Shown piece by piece: positions 33,260 to 41,569 of a DNA stretch of 64,000 nucleotides (its first letter is position 1; each line of letters starts with the position of its first letter). Origin of the DNA: Pectobacterium aquaticum (GTDB lineage Bacteria; Pseudomonadota; Gammaproteobacteria; Enterobacterales; Enterobacteriaceae). The translations under genes and the position numbers were made by a program. The notes beneath the pieces were generated by a model. It was not told where the DNA came from. It was given only the letters and a program-made list of their open reading frames with translations, and did not search any database. The stretch is from assembly GCF_003382565.3 (NCBI RefSeq), contig NZ_CP086253.1:4092001-4156000 (forward strand), given 5' to 3'.

Positions 33260-34051
33260 TTACTTTTTCGGTGGAACAGAGATGTCCTCACCAAAATATT
33301 TTTCGGAGATCGCTTTCAGGCGTCCATCTGCACGCATTTTCGTTAACTCTGCATCGAACTGCTTACGCAGCGCATCACCTTTCTCGTCCTTATGGAACGG
33401 GAAGCTCACTTCTTCAATCACCAGCGGCTCGCCGACCAGTTTGAACGGCAGGTTACGCTTATTGATTTCTGCCAACAGAATCGGACGTGAATTCACGTAG
33501 CCTTCAACACGTTTAGACAGCGCATCGTTCATCGCGCCATCGCGTGTTTCATAGGTGCGAATATTCACGCTGCCGTCGGCAAACGCTTTTTTCAGGTTGT
33601 TGACGTGGTTGGAACCCAGAACCCCAGCAACCGTCTTCCCTTTCAGGTCAGCCAGTGTATTAATGTCCGCGTTGTCTTTGTGCGTCACAATCTGGCTGCC
33701 GTAGAAGCTATACGGTTGAGCAAAATTGTATTTTTCCTGACGCGCTGGAGTAATGGCTACCACGTTCGCCACAGTATCCAGCTTTTTCGCTTCCAACTGC
33801 CCCATAAGGCCGCTGAAATCGGCGGTAACCCACTCAACTTTATAGTTCAGATCTTTCGCGATGGTTTCCGTCACTTCAACGTCAAACCCAACCAACTTGT
33901 TATCTTGCTTGAAGCCGCTTGGATAACTTTGACCTGTTGAACCCACTTTCAGTACTTTTTCCTGCTCAGAGCCGCTCTTCCCAGAGTCACAGCCAGCTAC
34001 AAGAAAGGCTGTCGTCAGCGCCAGAACAGACAACGTTACTTTTTTCATCAT
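33260..34051 (-). CDS. Amino-acid ABC transporter substrate-binding lipoprotein (YxeM-like)
   Basis: 263 residues, SBP_bac_3 family. An N-terminal lipoprotein signal with lipobox LVAGC (Cys21) is followed by KVGSTGQSYPSGFKQDNKLV and GFDVEVTETIAKDL, the classical entry motif of cystine/polar-amino-acid binding proteins, and TVAGVLGSNHVNNLKKAF in the second lobe. Anchored in the periplasmic face of the inner membrane. The start overlaps the acetyltransferase stop (ATGATG), so the genes are coupled. Close relatives bind cystine, so a cystine-type substrate is the main alternative. Confidence 0.92.
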   Translation of the reverse strand: MMKKVTLSVLALTTAFLVAGCDSGKSGSEQEKVLKVGSTGQSYPSGFKQDNKLVGFDVEVTETIAKDLNYKVEWVTADFSGLMGQLEAKKLDTVANVVAITPARQEKYNFAQPYSFYGSQIVTHKDNADINTLADLKGKTVAGVLGSNHVNNLKKAFADGSVNIRTYETRDGAMNDALSKRVEGYVNSRPILLAEINKRNLPFKLVGEPLVIEEVSFPFHKDEKGDALRKQFDAELTKMRADGRLKAISEKYFGEDISVPPKK

Positions 34052-34590
34052 TTTACTGCCTCTCTTTTTGATTTTTTATCTTTCCACTGGTCATACAATG
34101 GGTTATCAAGGATTTTTTCCATCCAGATTGTCAGGTGTCCTTTTCCCAGATTCGTCTGCCCGACTTCCTTGAAACCATAATTTCTGTACATCTCAATCAG
34201 CCACGGATGGTTTTGCGCGGTGCCAAGCGACACCGCAGGGGCTTTGAGCTGGTTAATCAGAATTTCTTCCTCCAGCCAGCTCATCATTTGCTTACCCAGT
34301 CCCTGCTTTTTATAGCCAGGGTGCGTTGCAAACCAGCCCAGATGAGGTAGACCGAACGGGCCCGGCTCCGGTCCCCACGGATAGCGGATGGTAAATGACG
34401 ACACCATCTCACCGTCTTTTTCCATCACATAAACGCCGTGTGAGGCAATATGCGTACGGACCATGTCGATATCTGCATGGGCGGCGGAAAAGTTGATACC
34501 CAGTTGGCGAATCGGCTCAAATGCCGCCAGCGCCAGCGCCAGAAAAGTTTCATCATCCGCAAGCGTGGCCTGACGAAATACGATACTCAT
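34048..34590 (-). CDS. GNAT N-acetyltransferase (YxeL/SnaB type)
   Basis: 180 residues, Gcn5-related acetyltransferase fold. The acetyl-CoA loop is in HPGYKKQGLGKQMMSWLEEE and the C-terminal beta-bulge region is MYRNYGFKEVGQTNLGKGHL. In the Bacillus yxe pathway the counterpart acetylates S-(2-succino)cysteine on nitrogen, which primes it for breakdown. The same role is inferred here from its place between the lyase (9 bp upstream) and the transporter genes. Cytoplasmic. Confidence 0.85.
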   Translation of the reverse strand: MSIVFRQATLADDETFLALALAAFEPIRQLGINFSAAHADIDMVRTHIASHGVYVMEKDGEMVSSFTIRYPWGPEPGPFGLPHLGWFATHPGYKKQGLGKQMMSWLEEEILINQLKAPAVSLGTAQNHPWLIEMYRNYGFKEVGQTNLGKGHLTIWMEKILDNPLYDQWKDKKSKREAVK

Positions 34591-34599
34591 GGTGTCACC

Positions 34600-35964
34600 T
34601 TATGCTGGCAGCAGGCCGGAGTTATCTGCATAGCGAATCACGTCATCAACCTTCTGCGGCGCACTGCCAACGTAGTTAGCCGGATTCAGCCATTCATCCA
34701 GATCGGCGGCGGTCACCTGTTCAGAAAGCACTGGATGCGCCAGCAGCACCGATTTAAAGGACTGATTTTGCTCGAATGCCTGCATTGAGCATTCATAGAC
34801 CAGATGGTGAGCAGTTTGCTTGCCGAGACGTTTACCAATCTCGAACATCACTTTTTCAGACAGCAGCAGGCCGTTTTGCAGATCGAGGTTCGCCAGCATC
34901 TGCTTCTCGTTGACGGACATGCCACGCAGAATGCCAAGCGCATTCTGAAGCTGAGCGGACAGATAGATATTGATTTCCGGCAGCGCAATCCACTCCGCAC
35001 GCCAGCTCATCGCATCACGCTCATGCTCAACTTTCATGGATTCATGAATCAACGCAGCGCTCTTAAACAGCGGAGCAGTCAGGCTCGCCAGCCCTTCCAG
35101 CGCAGCTGGATTGCGTTTATGCGGCATCGTAGTAGAACCGATTTTCCCTTCGGAGAACGGCTCTTCGATTTCGTTAATCTCGGTGCGCATCAGGTTGTAC
35201 AGCTCGTTGCCGATTTTGCCCAGCGTACCGCTGATCAGAACCGTAACAGAAGCATATTCAGAGAAGCGATCGCGGGCAGACTGCCAGCCGATATTCGGCG
35301 TATTCAGCCCCAGCTTATCCAGCGTCAGACGCTCGATTTCCGGCCCTTTCTCGCCAAAAGAGGCATAGGTGCAAATCGCACCGTTGATGTTGCCAACCAA
35401 AACACGTTCTTTGATTTCACCCAGACGTTCAAGGTGACGGATAAATTCATCCAGCCAGACGGCCAGTTTGAAGCCAAACGTGGTAGGCAGCGCCTGCATA
35501 CCGTGGGTACGACCGGCCATCAGCGTATGCTGGTGTTTCTTTGCCAGACGTTTCAACTCAACGGCCAGCAGTTGTGTATCTCTGACGACAATATCAAAAG
35601 ATTGTTTCAGCTGTAACACTGTCGCGGTATCAACGATGTCCTGCGTGGTCACGCCATAGTGAATAAACTCACCCGCGGCACCACACTGTTTCTGAATCGC
35701 GGCAATTGTCGGCATCAGAGAGTGCTTCATACGCGCGGCATCTTTGGCAATCTCTTCAACGTTAAGCGCGCTTGCGTCAGCGTTTTCTGCAATGGTTTTT
35801 GCCGCATCCAGCGGAATGACACCCAGTTCACCCTCGGCAAGCGCCAGGGCAACTTCTACTTCGACCTGTTTAGTCAGGCGGTTATGCTCGGACCATACGC
35901 CGCGCATTTCAGGCGTGCCAAAGTTATTCCCTATAAGAAGAAAATCAATAAGATGTGATGCCAT
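34600..35964 (-). CDS. Fumarase/aspartase superfamily lyase, probable S-(2-succino) lyase (2SL)
   Basis: 454 residues. The superfamily signature GSTTMPHKRNPAALEGL carries the mobile catalytic-serine loop, and GRTHGMQALPTTFGFKLAVW the conserved substrate-binding histidine; HYGVTTQDIVDTATVLQ is the adenylosuccinate-lyase-like helix. Alone it would be called an adenylosuccinate/argininosuccinate lyase homologue or a cycloisomerase. The operon with an acetyltransferase, cysteine-type transporter and deacetylase matches the clusters in which a lyase replaces the monooxygenase YxeK and cleaves N-acetyl-S-(2-succino)cysteine to fumarate and N-acetylcysteine, shown for the Dickeya dadantii and Enterococcus italicus enzymes. 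First gene of the operon; a 248 bp AT-rich region separates it from divergent phytase and should hold both promoters. Confidence 0.85.
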   Translation of the reverse strand: MASHLIDFLLIGNNFGTPEMRGVWSEHNRLTKQVEVEVALALAEGELGVIPLDAAKTIAENADASALNVEEIAKDAARMKHSLMPTIAAIQKQCGAAGEFIHYGVTTQDIVDTATVLQLKQSFDIVVRDTQLLAVELKRLAKKHQHTLMAGRTHGMQALPTTFGFKLAVWLDEFIRHLERLGEIKERVLVGNINGAICTYASFGEKGPEIERLTLDKLGLNTPNIGWQSARDRFSEYASVTVLISGTLGKIGNELYNLMRTEINEIEEPFSEGKIGSTTMPHKRNPAALEGLASLTAPLFKSAALIHESMKVEHERDAMSWRAEWIALPEINIYLSAQLQNALGILRGMSVNEKQMLANLDLQNGLLLSEKVMFEIGKRLGKQTAHHLVYECSMQAFEQNQSFKSVLLAHPVLSEQVTAADLDEWLNPANYVGSAPQKVDDVIRYADNSGLLPA

Positions 35965-36212
35965 AATTAACTCGTTAGTGTTGGATTTATCAGGCGGGGA
36001 TTTATATCGTCTTTTTAATTTTTAAAAATATAACATGCGGAAATTATGCGCTTTATACCTTCGGGATCTATCTTAGATCAAAAAGTTTGATTGCAAACTA
36101 TGCATGTAGAAATGTTCGCTAACACTCTCTTCCCTGCTGAAAAACCGGCTTGTCACTTTTTCCCACCTACAATGAAACTCCTTATCCGTATGACCGCTGA
36201 CGAAGGATTATC

Positions 36213-37520
36213 ATGCTTTACCACACGACATTACGTACTCTCCGTAGCTTATTGATTACCATGATCATTATTTCAGCCTTCTCTACTCAGGCCCTGGCTC
36301 AGGATCGCTATCTTCTGGAAAAGGTCGTTGAAATCAGCCGTCATGGCGTACGTCCTCCAACAGAATCTAACACGGTGGCACTGGAATCCGGCACGGCACG
36401 ACAGTGGCCTCAGTGGGTCACGCGGGAAGGTGAATTAACCGGGCATGGCTATGCCGCCACTGTATTAAAAGGCCGCTACGAGGGTGAATACTATCGTCAA
36501 CAGCATCTGTTCGCGTCAGGTTGCCCAACGGAACAGCAGATTTATGTGCTCGCCAGTCCGCTACAACGCACCCGCGCAACCGCACAAGCCTATATGGACG
36601 GCATGTTTCCGGGCTGCGGCGTTGCGACGCATGCCGTTGAGGATGAGAAGCAGGATCCGCTGTTCCACGGGGATAAAATGGGGATTGGCACGCTTGACCC
36701 CGAACGAGCAAAGGCTGAGGTACTGAAAGCCATGGGAGGTGATTTGGATATCGCCTATCAGCGTCTTAAACCCAGCATCGAGCTGTTAAAACAGGTCGTA
36801 TGCGAAGCAGACAAACCCTGCCCGGTGTTTGATAAACCGTGGGCGATAAAACAGGATAAAGACGGTTCGATTTCTATCAGCGGCCTGAATACGCTGGCAA
36901 ATATGAGCGAGGTTTTCCTGCTGGAGTACAGCGAAAACTTGCCACTGGCACAAGTTGCCTTTGGTCATGTCCGCAACACACAGGATCTCGTCCCGCTGAT
37001 GGCCCCGATGACCGCTAAATACGACTTCACCAATGATGTGCCCTATATCGCACAGCGCGGTGGCTCGCTATTCATGCAGCAAATCGCACAAGCACTCGCG
37101 CAGGGAACGCCAGCAGAACAGGACCCCACACAAGGCGAGCCACCAGCCGTCCCTTACTTGCTGTATGTCGCTCACGATACCAATATCGCCTATCTACGCA
37201 CACTGTTGCAGTTTCATTGGCAGCTACCCGGCGATACCGCCGATAACATTCCGCCCGCGGGCAGCCTGGTGTTCGAACGCTGGCGCGATACCACCACTCA
37301 GCAGCGTTTTTTGCGTATCTATTTCCAGACGCAATCGTTGGATCAGATTCGTTCACTGACGCCGCTTGACGATCGGCAGCCGTTACTGAAAGAGGAATTT
37401 ACCTCTCAGGGCTGCCAGAAGACAGAAAAAGGCACACTGTGTCCTTTTGATACCGCACTAAAATCAATGCGAGAAAGTATCGATAGCAGCGCGCTAGCGC
37501 CAGTGCATTACGCGCTGTAG
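36213..37520 (+). CDS. Periplasmic histidine acid phosphatase, phytase (AppA) type
   Basis: 435 residues. Signal peptide of 29 residues ending STQALA, then the catalytic motif SRHGVRPP (Arg43-His44) and the proton-donor motif AHDTN (His321-Asp322). HDTN is the form seen in AppA-like phytases; glucose-1-phosphatase Agp has HDSN instead. Several cysteines (SGCPTEQ, GCGVATH, VVCEADKPCPV, QGCQKTEKGTLCPF) would form disulfides in the periplasm. It should release phosphate from phytate or other phosphomonoesters, useful to a plant-associated bacterium. Divergent from the succinocysteine operon and convergent with the tRNA cluster. Confidence 0.9.
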   Translation: MLYHTTLRTLRSLLITMIIISAFSTQALAQDRYLLEKVVEISRHGVRPPTESNTVALESGTARQWPQWVTREGELTGHGYAATVLKGRYEGEYYRQQHLFASGCPTEQQIYVLASPLQRTRATAQAYMDGMFPGCGVATHAVEDEKQDPLFHGDKMGIGTLDPERAKAEVLKAMGGDLDIAYQRLKPSIELLKQVVCEADKPCPVFDKPWAIKQDKDGSISISGLNTLANMSEVFLLEYSENLPLAQVAFGHVRNTQDLVPLMAPMTAKYDFTNDVPYIAQRGGSLFMQQIAQALAQGTPAEQDPTQGEPPAVPYLLYVAHDTNIAYLRTLLQFHWQLPGDTADNIPPAGSLVFERWRDTTTQQRFLRIYFQTQSLDQIRSLTPLDDRQPLLKEEFTSQGCQKTEKGTLCPFDTALKSMRESIDSSALAPVHYAL

Positions 37521-37604
37521 CACGCTATATCGCAGGGAACCACAACGTCTTGTCGGGTTGATAAATCCGGCAAGACTTTCGCCAGAGAAGGCAAATTGCA
37601 GACG

Positions 37605-37640
37605 AAAAAAAAGCACATCTTTCGATGTGCTTTTCTTTGT
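37605..37640. terminator. Bidirectional terminator between phytase and the tRNA cluster
   Basis: AAAAGCACATC (37609-37619) pairs with GATGTGCTTTT (37624-37634) around TTTC. T-rich tracts flank it on both strands, so it can end the phytase message and the tRNA transcript coming from the right. Confidence 0.9.
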
Positions 37641-37643
37641 AAT

Positions 37644-37720
37644 TGGTCGGCGAGAGAGGATTCGAACCTCCGACCCACTGGTCCCAAACCAGTTGCGCTA
37701 CCAAGCTGCGCTACTCGCCG
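37644..37720 (-). tRNA. proM: tRNA-Pro (TGG)
   Basis: 77 nt cloverleaf on the minus strand beginning CGGCGAGTAGCGCAGCTTGG and ending with encoded CCA. The anticodon loop CTGGTTTGGGACCAG gives TGG; the T arm is GGAGGTTCGAATCCT. Last of four tRNA genes read from one promoter. Confidence 0.97.
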
Positions 37721-37764
37721 AATGTACTGCTTTTTTGAACATCACTGATGTTCTCGTTTGTGTG

Positions 37765-37851
37765 TGGTGCGAAGAGAGGGACTTGAACCCTCACGTCCGT
37801 AAGAACACTAACACCTGAAGCTAGCGCGTCTACCAATTCCGCCACCTTCGC
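37765..37851 (-). tRNA. leuT: tRNA-Leu (CAG)
   Basis: 87 nt class II tRNA beginning GCGAAGGTGGCGGAATTGGT with a long variable arm and encoded CCA. The anticodon loop GCTTCAGGTG gives CAG. Third gene of the cluster. Confidence 0.97.
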
Positions 37852-37900
37852 ATAACTCACAAACTGTCAATCAACTACTATAATTTATAACTGCAAAATC

Positions 37901-37976
37901 TGGGGTGGCTAATGGGACTCGAACCCACGACAACTGGAATCACAATCCAGGGCTCTACCAACTGAGCTATAGCCAC
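37901..37976 (-). tRNA. hisR: tRNA-His (GTG)
   Basis: 76 nt beginning GTGGCTATAGCTCAGTTGGT with encoded CCA. The anticodon loop GGATTGTGATTCC gives GTG; G at the -1 position needed by histidyl-tRNA synthetase is encoded. Second gene of the cluster. Confidence 0.97.
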
Positions 37977-38099
37977 CATCACCACACTTTACATCAACGA
38001 CTTATTACGCAGTACTTCCTTTTTACGGGATACTTTCTTTACGAAAAGAAGGTCTACCACCGCAGCTCTTGCACACAACATACTTCATACAGAATATAA

Positions 38100-38176
<77 letters not shown>

Positions 38177-38197
38177 TTAGCGCCGTTGCGGGGCGGG

Positions 38198-38226
38198 ATA
38201 TTACGGGCTTAGTGACTGGCTGTCTA
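38198..38226 (-). promoter_or_regulatory. Promoter of the tRNA cluster
   Basis: -35 TAGACA (38221-38226) and -10 TAATAT (38198-38203) are exactly 17 bp apart on the minus strand. The bases after the -10 are CCCGCCCCGC, a GC-rich discriminator of the kind that makes stable-RNA promoters sensitive to ppGpp. Confidence 0.85.
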
Positions 38227-38302
38227 GTGCTTTTTTATCGAAATGATGCGTTTGATTATGATTTGCTCATTCCAAGCTAAATAACACAGCTAAACCACGG
38301 CT

Positions 38303-38336
38303 AAAAACGCGACACCAACCAGTAAAGACATCGCGT
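38303..38336 (-). terminator. Possible terminator of the wec operon
   Basis: On the minus strand ACGCGA pairs with TCGCGT across an 18-base loop that can pair weakly, followed by five T. It starts about 17 bp after the wecG stop. Confidence 0.5.
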
Positions 38337-38352
38337 ATCGATATTAAAGAAC

Positions 38353-39102
38353 CTACAGGCGACCGCTGTAGTGGTAGGCAACATATTTCAACAGCCTAAG
38401 CTGCCTAAAAATACGGCTCGGCTGGAACAGCAAGCGATACAGCCATTCCAGTCCTAAATTTTGCCACACCAGCGGGGCGCGCTTCACATGCCCGGTAAAG
38501 ACGTCGTAGGTACCACCCACGCCCATATACAACGCATCAGGATAGTGGTGACGACAATCACGCATCAGGATTTCCTGTCGTGGCGACCCCATCGCGACGG
38601 TAACAATTTGCGCACCGCTAGCGCGGATACGTTCGAACAGGGCATCGCGCTGCTCTGGCGTAAAATAGCCATCCTGACTGCCGACAATATTCACGTTCCA
38701 CTGCGCCCGCAGCTTCGTTTCCGTTTGTGACAACACATCAGGTTTGCCGCCCACCAGAAAAACCGGCGTTCCCTCCTTGCCCGCTCGTGCCATTAGCACT
38801 TCCCACAGATCAGCGCCTGCAATCCGCGTGACGTCAGCCTGCGGGTATTTGCGCCGAATGGAGCGCACGATGCTGATGCCGTCCGCATACTTGTACTCAG
38901 CGCGATCGAGCAACGCTCGCAGCGCGACGTCTTTTTCCGCCGTCAGCACTTTCTCAGCATTAATCGCGACGAGCGTGCCTGTTTCAACCCGCTCGCCCGT
39001 AAACAGGTAATCAACAAACTGCGCCATATTGCGAAAGCCGTGAATGGGCAAACCACGAATGGTATACAGAGGAATGGTCTCTGTGGTTTTTAACGCTGTC
39101 AT
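38353..39102 (-). CDS. wecG: UDP-N-acetyl-D-mannosaminuronic acid transferase
   Basis: 249 residues, WecG/TagA/CpsF glycosyltransferase family. It adds ManNAcA to lipid I of enterobacterial common antigen, making lipid II. Family motifs NAEKVLTAEKD, YADGISIVRS, FLVGGKPDVL and VTVAMGSPRQEILM are present. The start overlaps wzyE by 4 bp. Last gene of the common antigen operon; in E. coli yifK stands between wecG and the tRNA cluster, but there is no room for it here. Peripheral inner-membrane enzyme. Confidence 0.96.
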   Translation of the reverse strand: MTALKTTETIPLYTIRGLPIHGFRNMAQFVDYLFTGERVETGTLVAINAEKVLTAEKDVALRALLDRAEYKYADGISIVRSIRRKYPQADVTRIAGADLWEVLMARAGKEGTPVFLVGGKPDVLSQTETKLRAQWNVNIVGSQDGYFTPEQRDALFERIRASGAQIVTVAMGSPRQEILMRDCRHHYPDALYMGVGGTYDVFTGHVKRAPLVWQNLGLEWLYRLLFQPSRIFRQLRLLKYVAYHYSGRL

Positions 39103-40487
39103 ACCTGCTCCGTTATCACAGGCTCCACGGTGTTGGGTGTCGGCGCGATCGGCGTGGCTCGCCTACGCATCAGACGCTGCCGGATGAGTCCGGCGCTTTC
39201 CAGCAGCCAATAGAGCAGCTTGGCAACGAGCAAGCACAGGCCGAAAACCAGACAGAAAAACACCACACGCGAAACAAAAGAATCGACGCCTTCACGCGTC
39301 AGCACAATAATATTGAACACCGCCCCGAAGCAGAACGCCTGCAAAATAGCGGCCTTATAGCGATTGCTGTCGTTCTTCCCTAACTCGTACACCCAGTCGA
39401 ACCACTTGATAACCAACCCTACGGCAATCGCGCCGAGCGGGATAAACAGCACGCCCCCCATCACTACCAGTGAGCCCAACAGCGTGGGGGAGATTGCCAG
39501 CCCAGAGTGGTTATTCAACACTTCCCAGGTGAAATAGTTCGCACTGTTTAACACCAGATTCGGACGATCCGGCCATAGCCAGGAGGGAATAAAGACGTAG
39601 AAATCACGGGCAATCGGTGCCAGTCCCTGGAATTCAATCTTGTCGTAGTTCTGCCACAGCAGCGCCAGATTTTCCCAGGGCGAGAAGGTGTCACGGGTTA
39701 AATAGAGGAACGTATAAAAGGCGTAATCACCGCTGACGTCCAACCCATAGCGCTTCAGTGCCAGCCAGAACATCCCGACAATCCCGAACGCACCAGCCGC
39801 CACCAGCATCCAGAGCGTAATCCAGCCGCGCACAATGCCAATAAACAGAAATAGGGCGAAGGCGATAATCACATTCGCACGCGTTCCGCCAACAATCACA
39901 TACGTCAGCATCCCGAACGCGACCGTTCCGATGAGGAACAGTAGCCATGCACGCTGCGTCTGGCGCAGGAAATACACCACCAGCATCGCCGGAATAAAGA
40001 AGTAGAAGAAGCGCTTCAACGCCACGCCGGATACATCGCTGGAAAATATCTGGCTGTAAGAACGCAGCTTAAACAACAAGAAGCCATTGTTGAGGAAGAA
40101 AATACCGACGGTGGCGACCGCAATCAACGCCAACAGCAGCCAGGTCAGATTGGCTTCCACCCGGTTCACCGTCAGGAGTGGCGCACGCGGCGCGGAGGCT
40201 TTCTGGCGTAACCGCGTCTTATAGCTGACGTAATAGATCGCGTAGAACGCCGTCGCAGACAGCATCGCCTGAAGCAGGAACTGCACGGGAACCACTTCAA
40301 CACCAAACCGGAACACTAGCACGCAGGTAAACGGAAAACCAAAATAGAACGTCAACAAATAGAGCAGGGAAAACAGCACGTTAAAATTAAAACGTACCCG
40401 CCGGAACTCCATCCAGGTCAGGTTCAGGATAAAGATGACTGAAATCAGGTAGACGACAAACAGCCCACCAAATTGCCCCAGCGTCAT
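39099..40487 (-). CDS. wzyE: Enterobacterial common antigen polymerase
   Basis: 462 residues, strongly hydrophobic with about eleven membrane segments and a short basic tail (RQRLMRRRATPIAP). It polymerises the trisaccharide units on the periplasmic side of the inner membrane. The family-specific GGTRANVIIAFALFLFIG and the long periplasmic loop with ALLWQNYDKIEFQGLAPIAR are present. Overlaps both wecF and wecG by 4 bp. Confidence 0.95.
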   Translation of the reverse strand: MTLGQFGGLFVVYLISVIFILNLTWMEFRRVRFNFNVLFSLLYLLTFYFGFPFTCVLVFRFGVEVVPVQFLLQAMLSATAFYAIYYVSYKTRLRQKASAPRAPLLTVNRVEANLTWLLLALIAVATVGIFFLNNGFLLFKLRSYSQIFSSDVSGVALKRFFYFFIPAMLVVYFLRQTQRAWLLFLIGTVAFGMLTYVIVGGTRANVIIAFALFLFIGIVRGWITLWMLVAAGAFGIVGMFWLALKRYGLDVSGDYAFYTFLYLTRDTFSPWENLALLWQNYDKIEFQGLAPIARDFYVFIPSWLWPDRPNLVLNSANYFTWEVLNNHSGLAISPTLLGSLVVMGGVLFIPLGAIAVGLVIKWFDWVYELGKNDSNRYKAAILQAFCFGAVFNIIVLTREGVDSFVSRVVFFCLVFGLCLLVAKLLYWLLESAGLIRQRLMRRRATPIAPTPNTVEPVITEQV

Positions 40488-41569
40488 GTTGGTTCTCCCG
40501 TCGCCAATGCCAGCGCGTCGCGCCAGCCTTGCAGATAATTGGGATTAAAGAACGCAATCTGGTGCTTATCCACTGATGCCAGTTGGCGCTGCGCTTCACG
40601 CACCAGCGCCTCATCCAATTCATCACCGTAAAACAACACGGGCAGCCCTTGTTCCGTCAGATCCTGCCAGAACGGATTTTGTCGGCTGATCACGAACGGC
40701 ACGCCAAACTGAATCAGCAGACATAACGTCCCGATTCCCTGCTGGCGATCGAAAATAAAATAGCCCAAATCGCAAGTGCGCAGCATGTTGAGATAATCAT
40801 CAAACGCCAGTTGGTCTTTTAACAGTTGGAAATTTTTCACGCCGAACAGCGCCAAACCGTCCTTTTCCACCTGTGCGATGTAGGACGCGTTATTCGCGGG
40901 GTAGCCCATCGGCACAATCACCCGCACATTTTTCCCGAACTGCTTGTGAATCGCCCGCAGCGCTGCCTGATGGCGATTGGTGCGATCTCCAGAATTGCCG
41001 ACCAGAATCGTCATCGGCCCTGCCAGCGGTTTATCCACCTGCATGCCCGTTAGCGCTGGATCCATTCGCGTTGGGAAGTACAGCAATGACGTCGGCACGC
41101 GAGGTGAACGCTGCTGATACCACGCCAAATCGCCACATGTGGCAAACACGTGTCCAACACGCTTTTGCGCCATACGCCGCAGCAGATAAAACAGGCGATA
41201 TTTCAGGCTGCTCGCCTCTTCATACAAATCCGCGCCCCACACGTGCCAGTAAACCTGTTCAGACTTGATTTTTCCGCTCAGCAACGCCAGCCACAGCGTG
41301 GGATTAAACTGCCCATGCAGGAAAAAGCGCATCTTGCGGTTCGCTTTGGCTCTGGCGATGACTGCCTCAGCCAGCGTTTTCTTATCCACGCAGGTTTCGA
41401 TACGCAGCGCGGGGAAATCGGCCGATGAAATACCGTCGCGGGACGCCACGATGAAATGCCGAATCTGCTGCTCGGGGAGTTCCGTCGCCAGTACGTCGTT
41501 AAAAAAACGTAAAACGGTCTGGTTATGATGCGGGATGTCAGATCCCAATACATGAATCAGTGTCGTCAT
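40484..41569 (-). CDS. wecF: TDP-Fuc4NAc:lipid II transferase
   Basis: 361 residues, glycosyltransferase family 56. It transfers 4-acetamido-4,6-dideoxygalactose to lipid II to complete the common antigen repeat unit (lipid III). The start MTTLIHVLGSDIPHHNQTVL and the segments YWHVWGADLYE and TILVGNSGDRTNRH match the family. Four-base overlaps with wzxE and wzyE indicate coupled translation. Cytoplasmic side of the inner membrane. Confidence 0.96.
   Translation of the reverse strand: MTTLIHVLGSDIPHHNQTVLRFFNDVLATELPEQQIRHFIVASRDGISSADFPALRIETCVDKKTLAEAVIARAKANRKMRFFLHGQFNPTLWLALLSGKIKSEQVYWHVWGADLYEEASSLKYRLFYLLRRMAQKRVGHVFATCGDLAWYQQRSPRVPTSLLYFPTRMDPALTGMQVDKPLAGPMTILVGNSGDRTNRHQAALRAIHKQFGKNVRVIVPMGYPANNASYIAQVEKDGLALFGVKNFQLLKDQLAFDDYLNMLRTCDLGYFIFDRQQGIGTLCLLIQFGVPFVISRQNPFWQDLTEQGLPVLFYGDELDEALVREAQRQLASVDKHQIAFFNPNYLQGWRDALALATGEPT

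Noticed and set aside
34804..35616. 270-codon plus-strand frame opposite the lyase gene
   Set aside because: Shadow of the lyase codons; no motif, and the minus strand frame has complete superfamily motifs.
37644..37720. tRNA-Pro 3' end as integration site of a mobile island
   Set aside because: No second copy of the tRNA 3' end is seen at 29.9-37.6 kb and there is no integrase, so a site-specific island is not supported.
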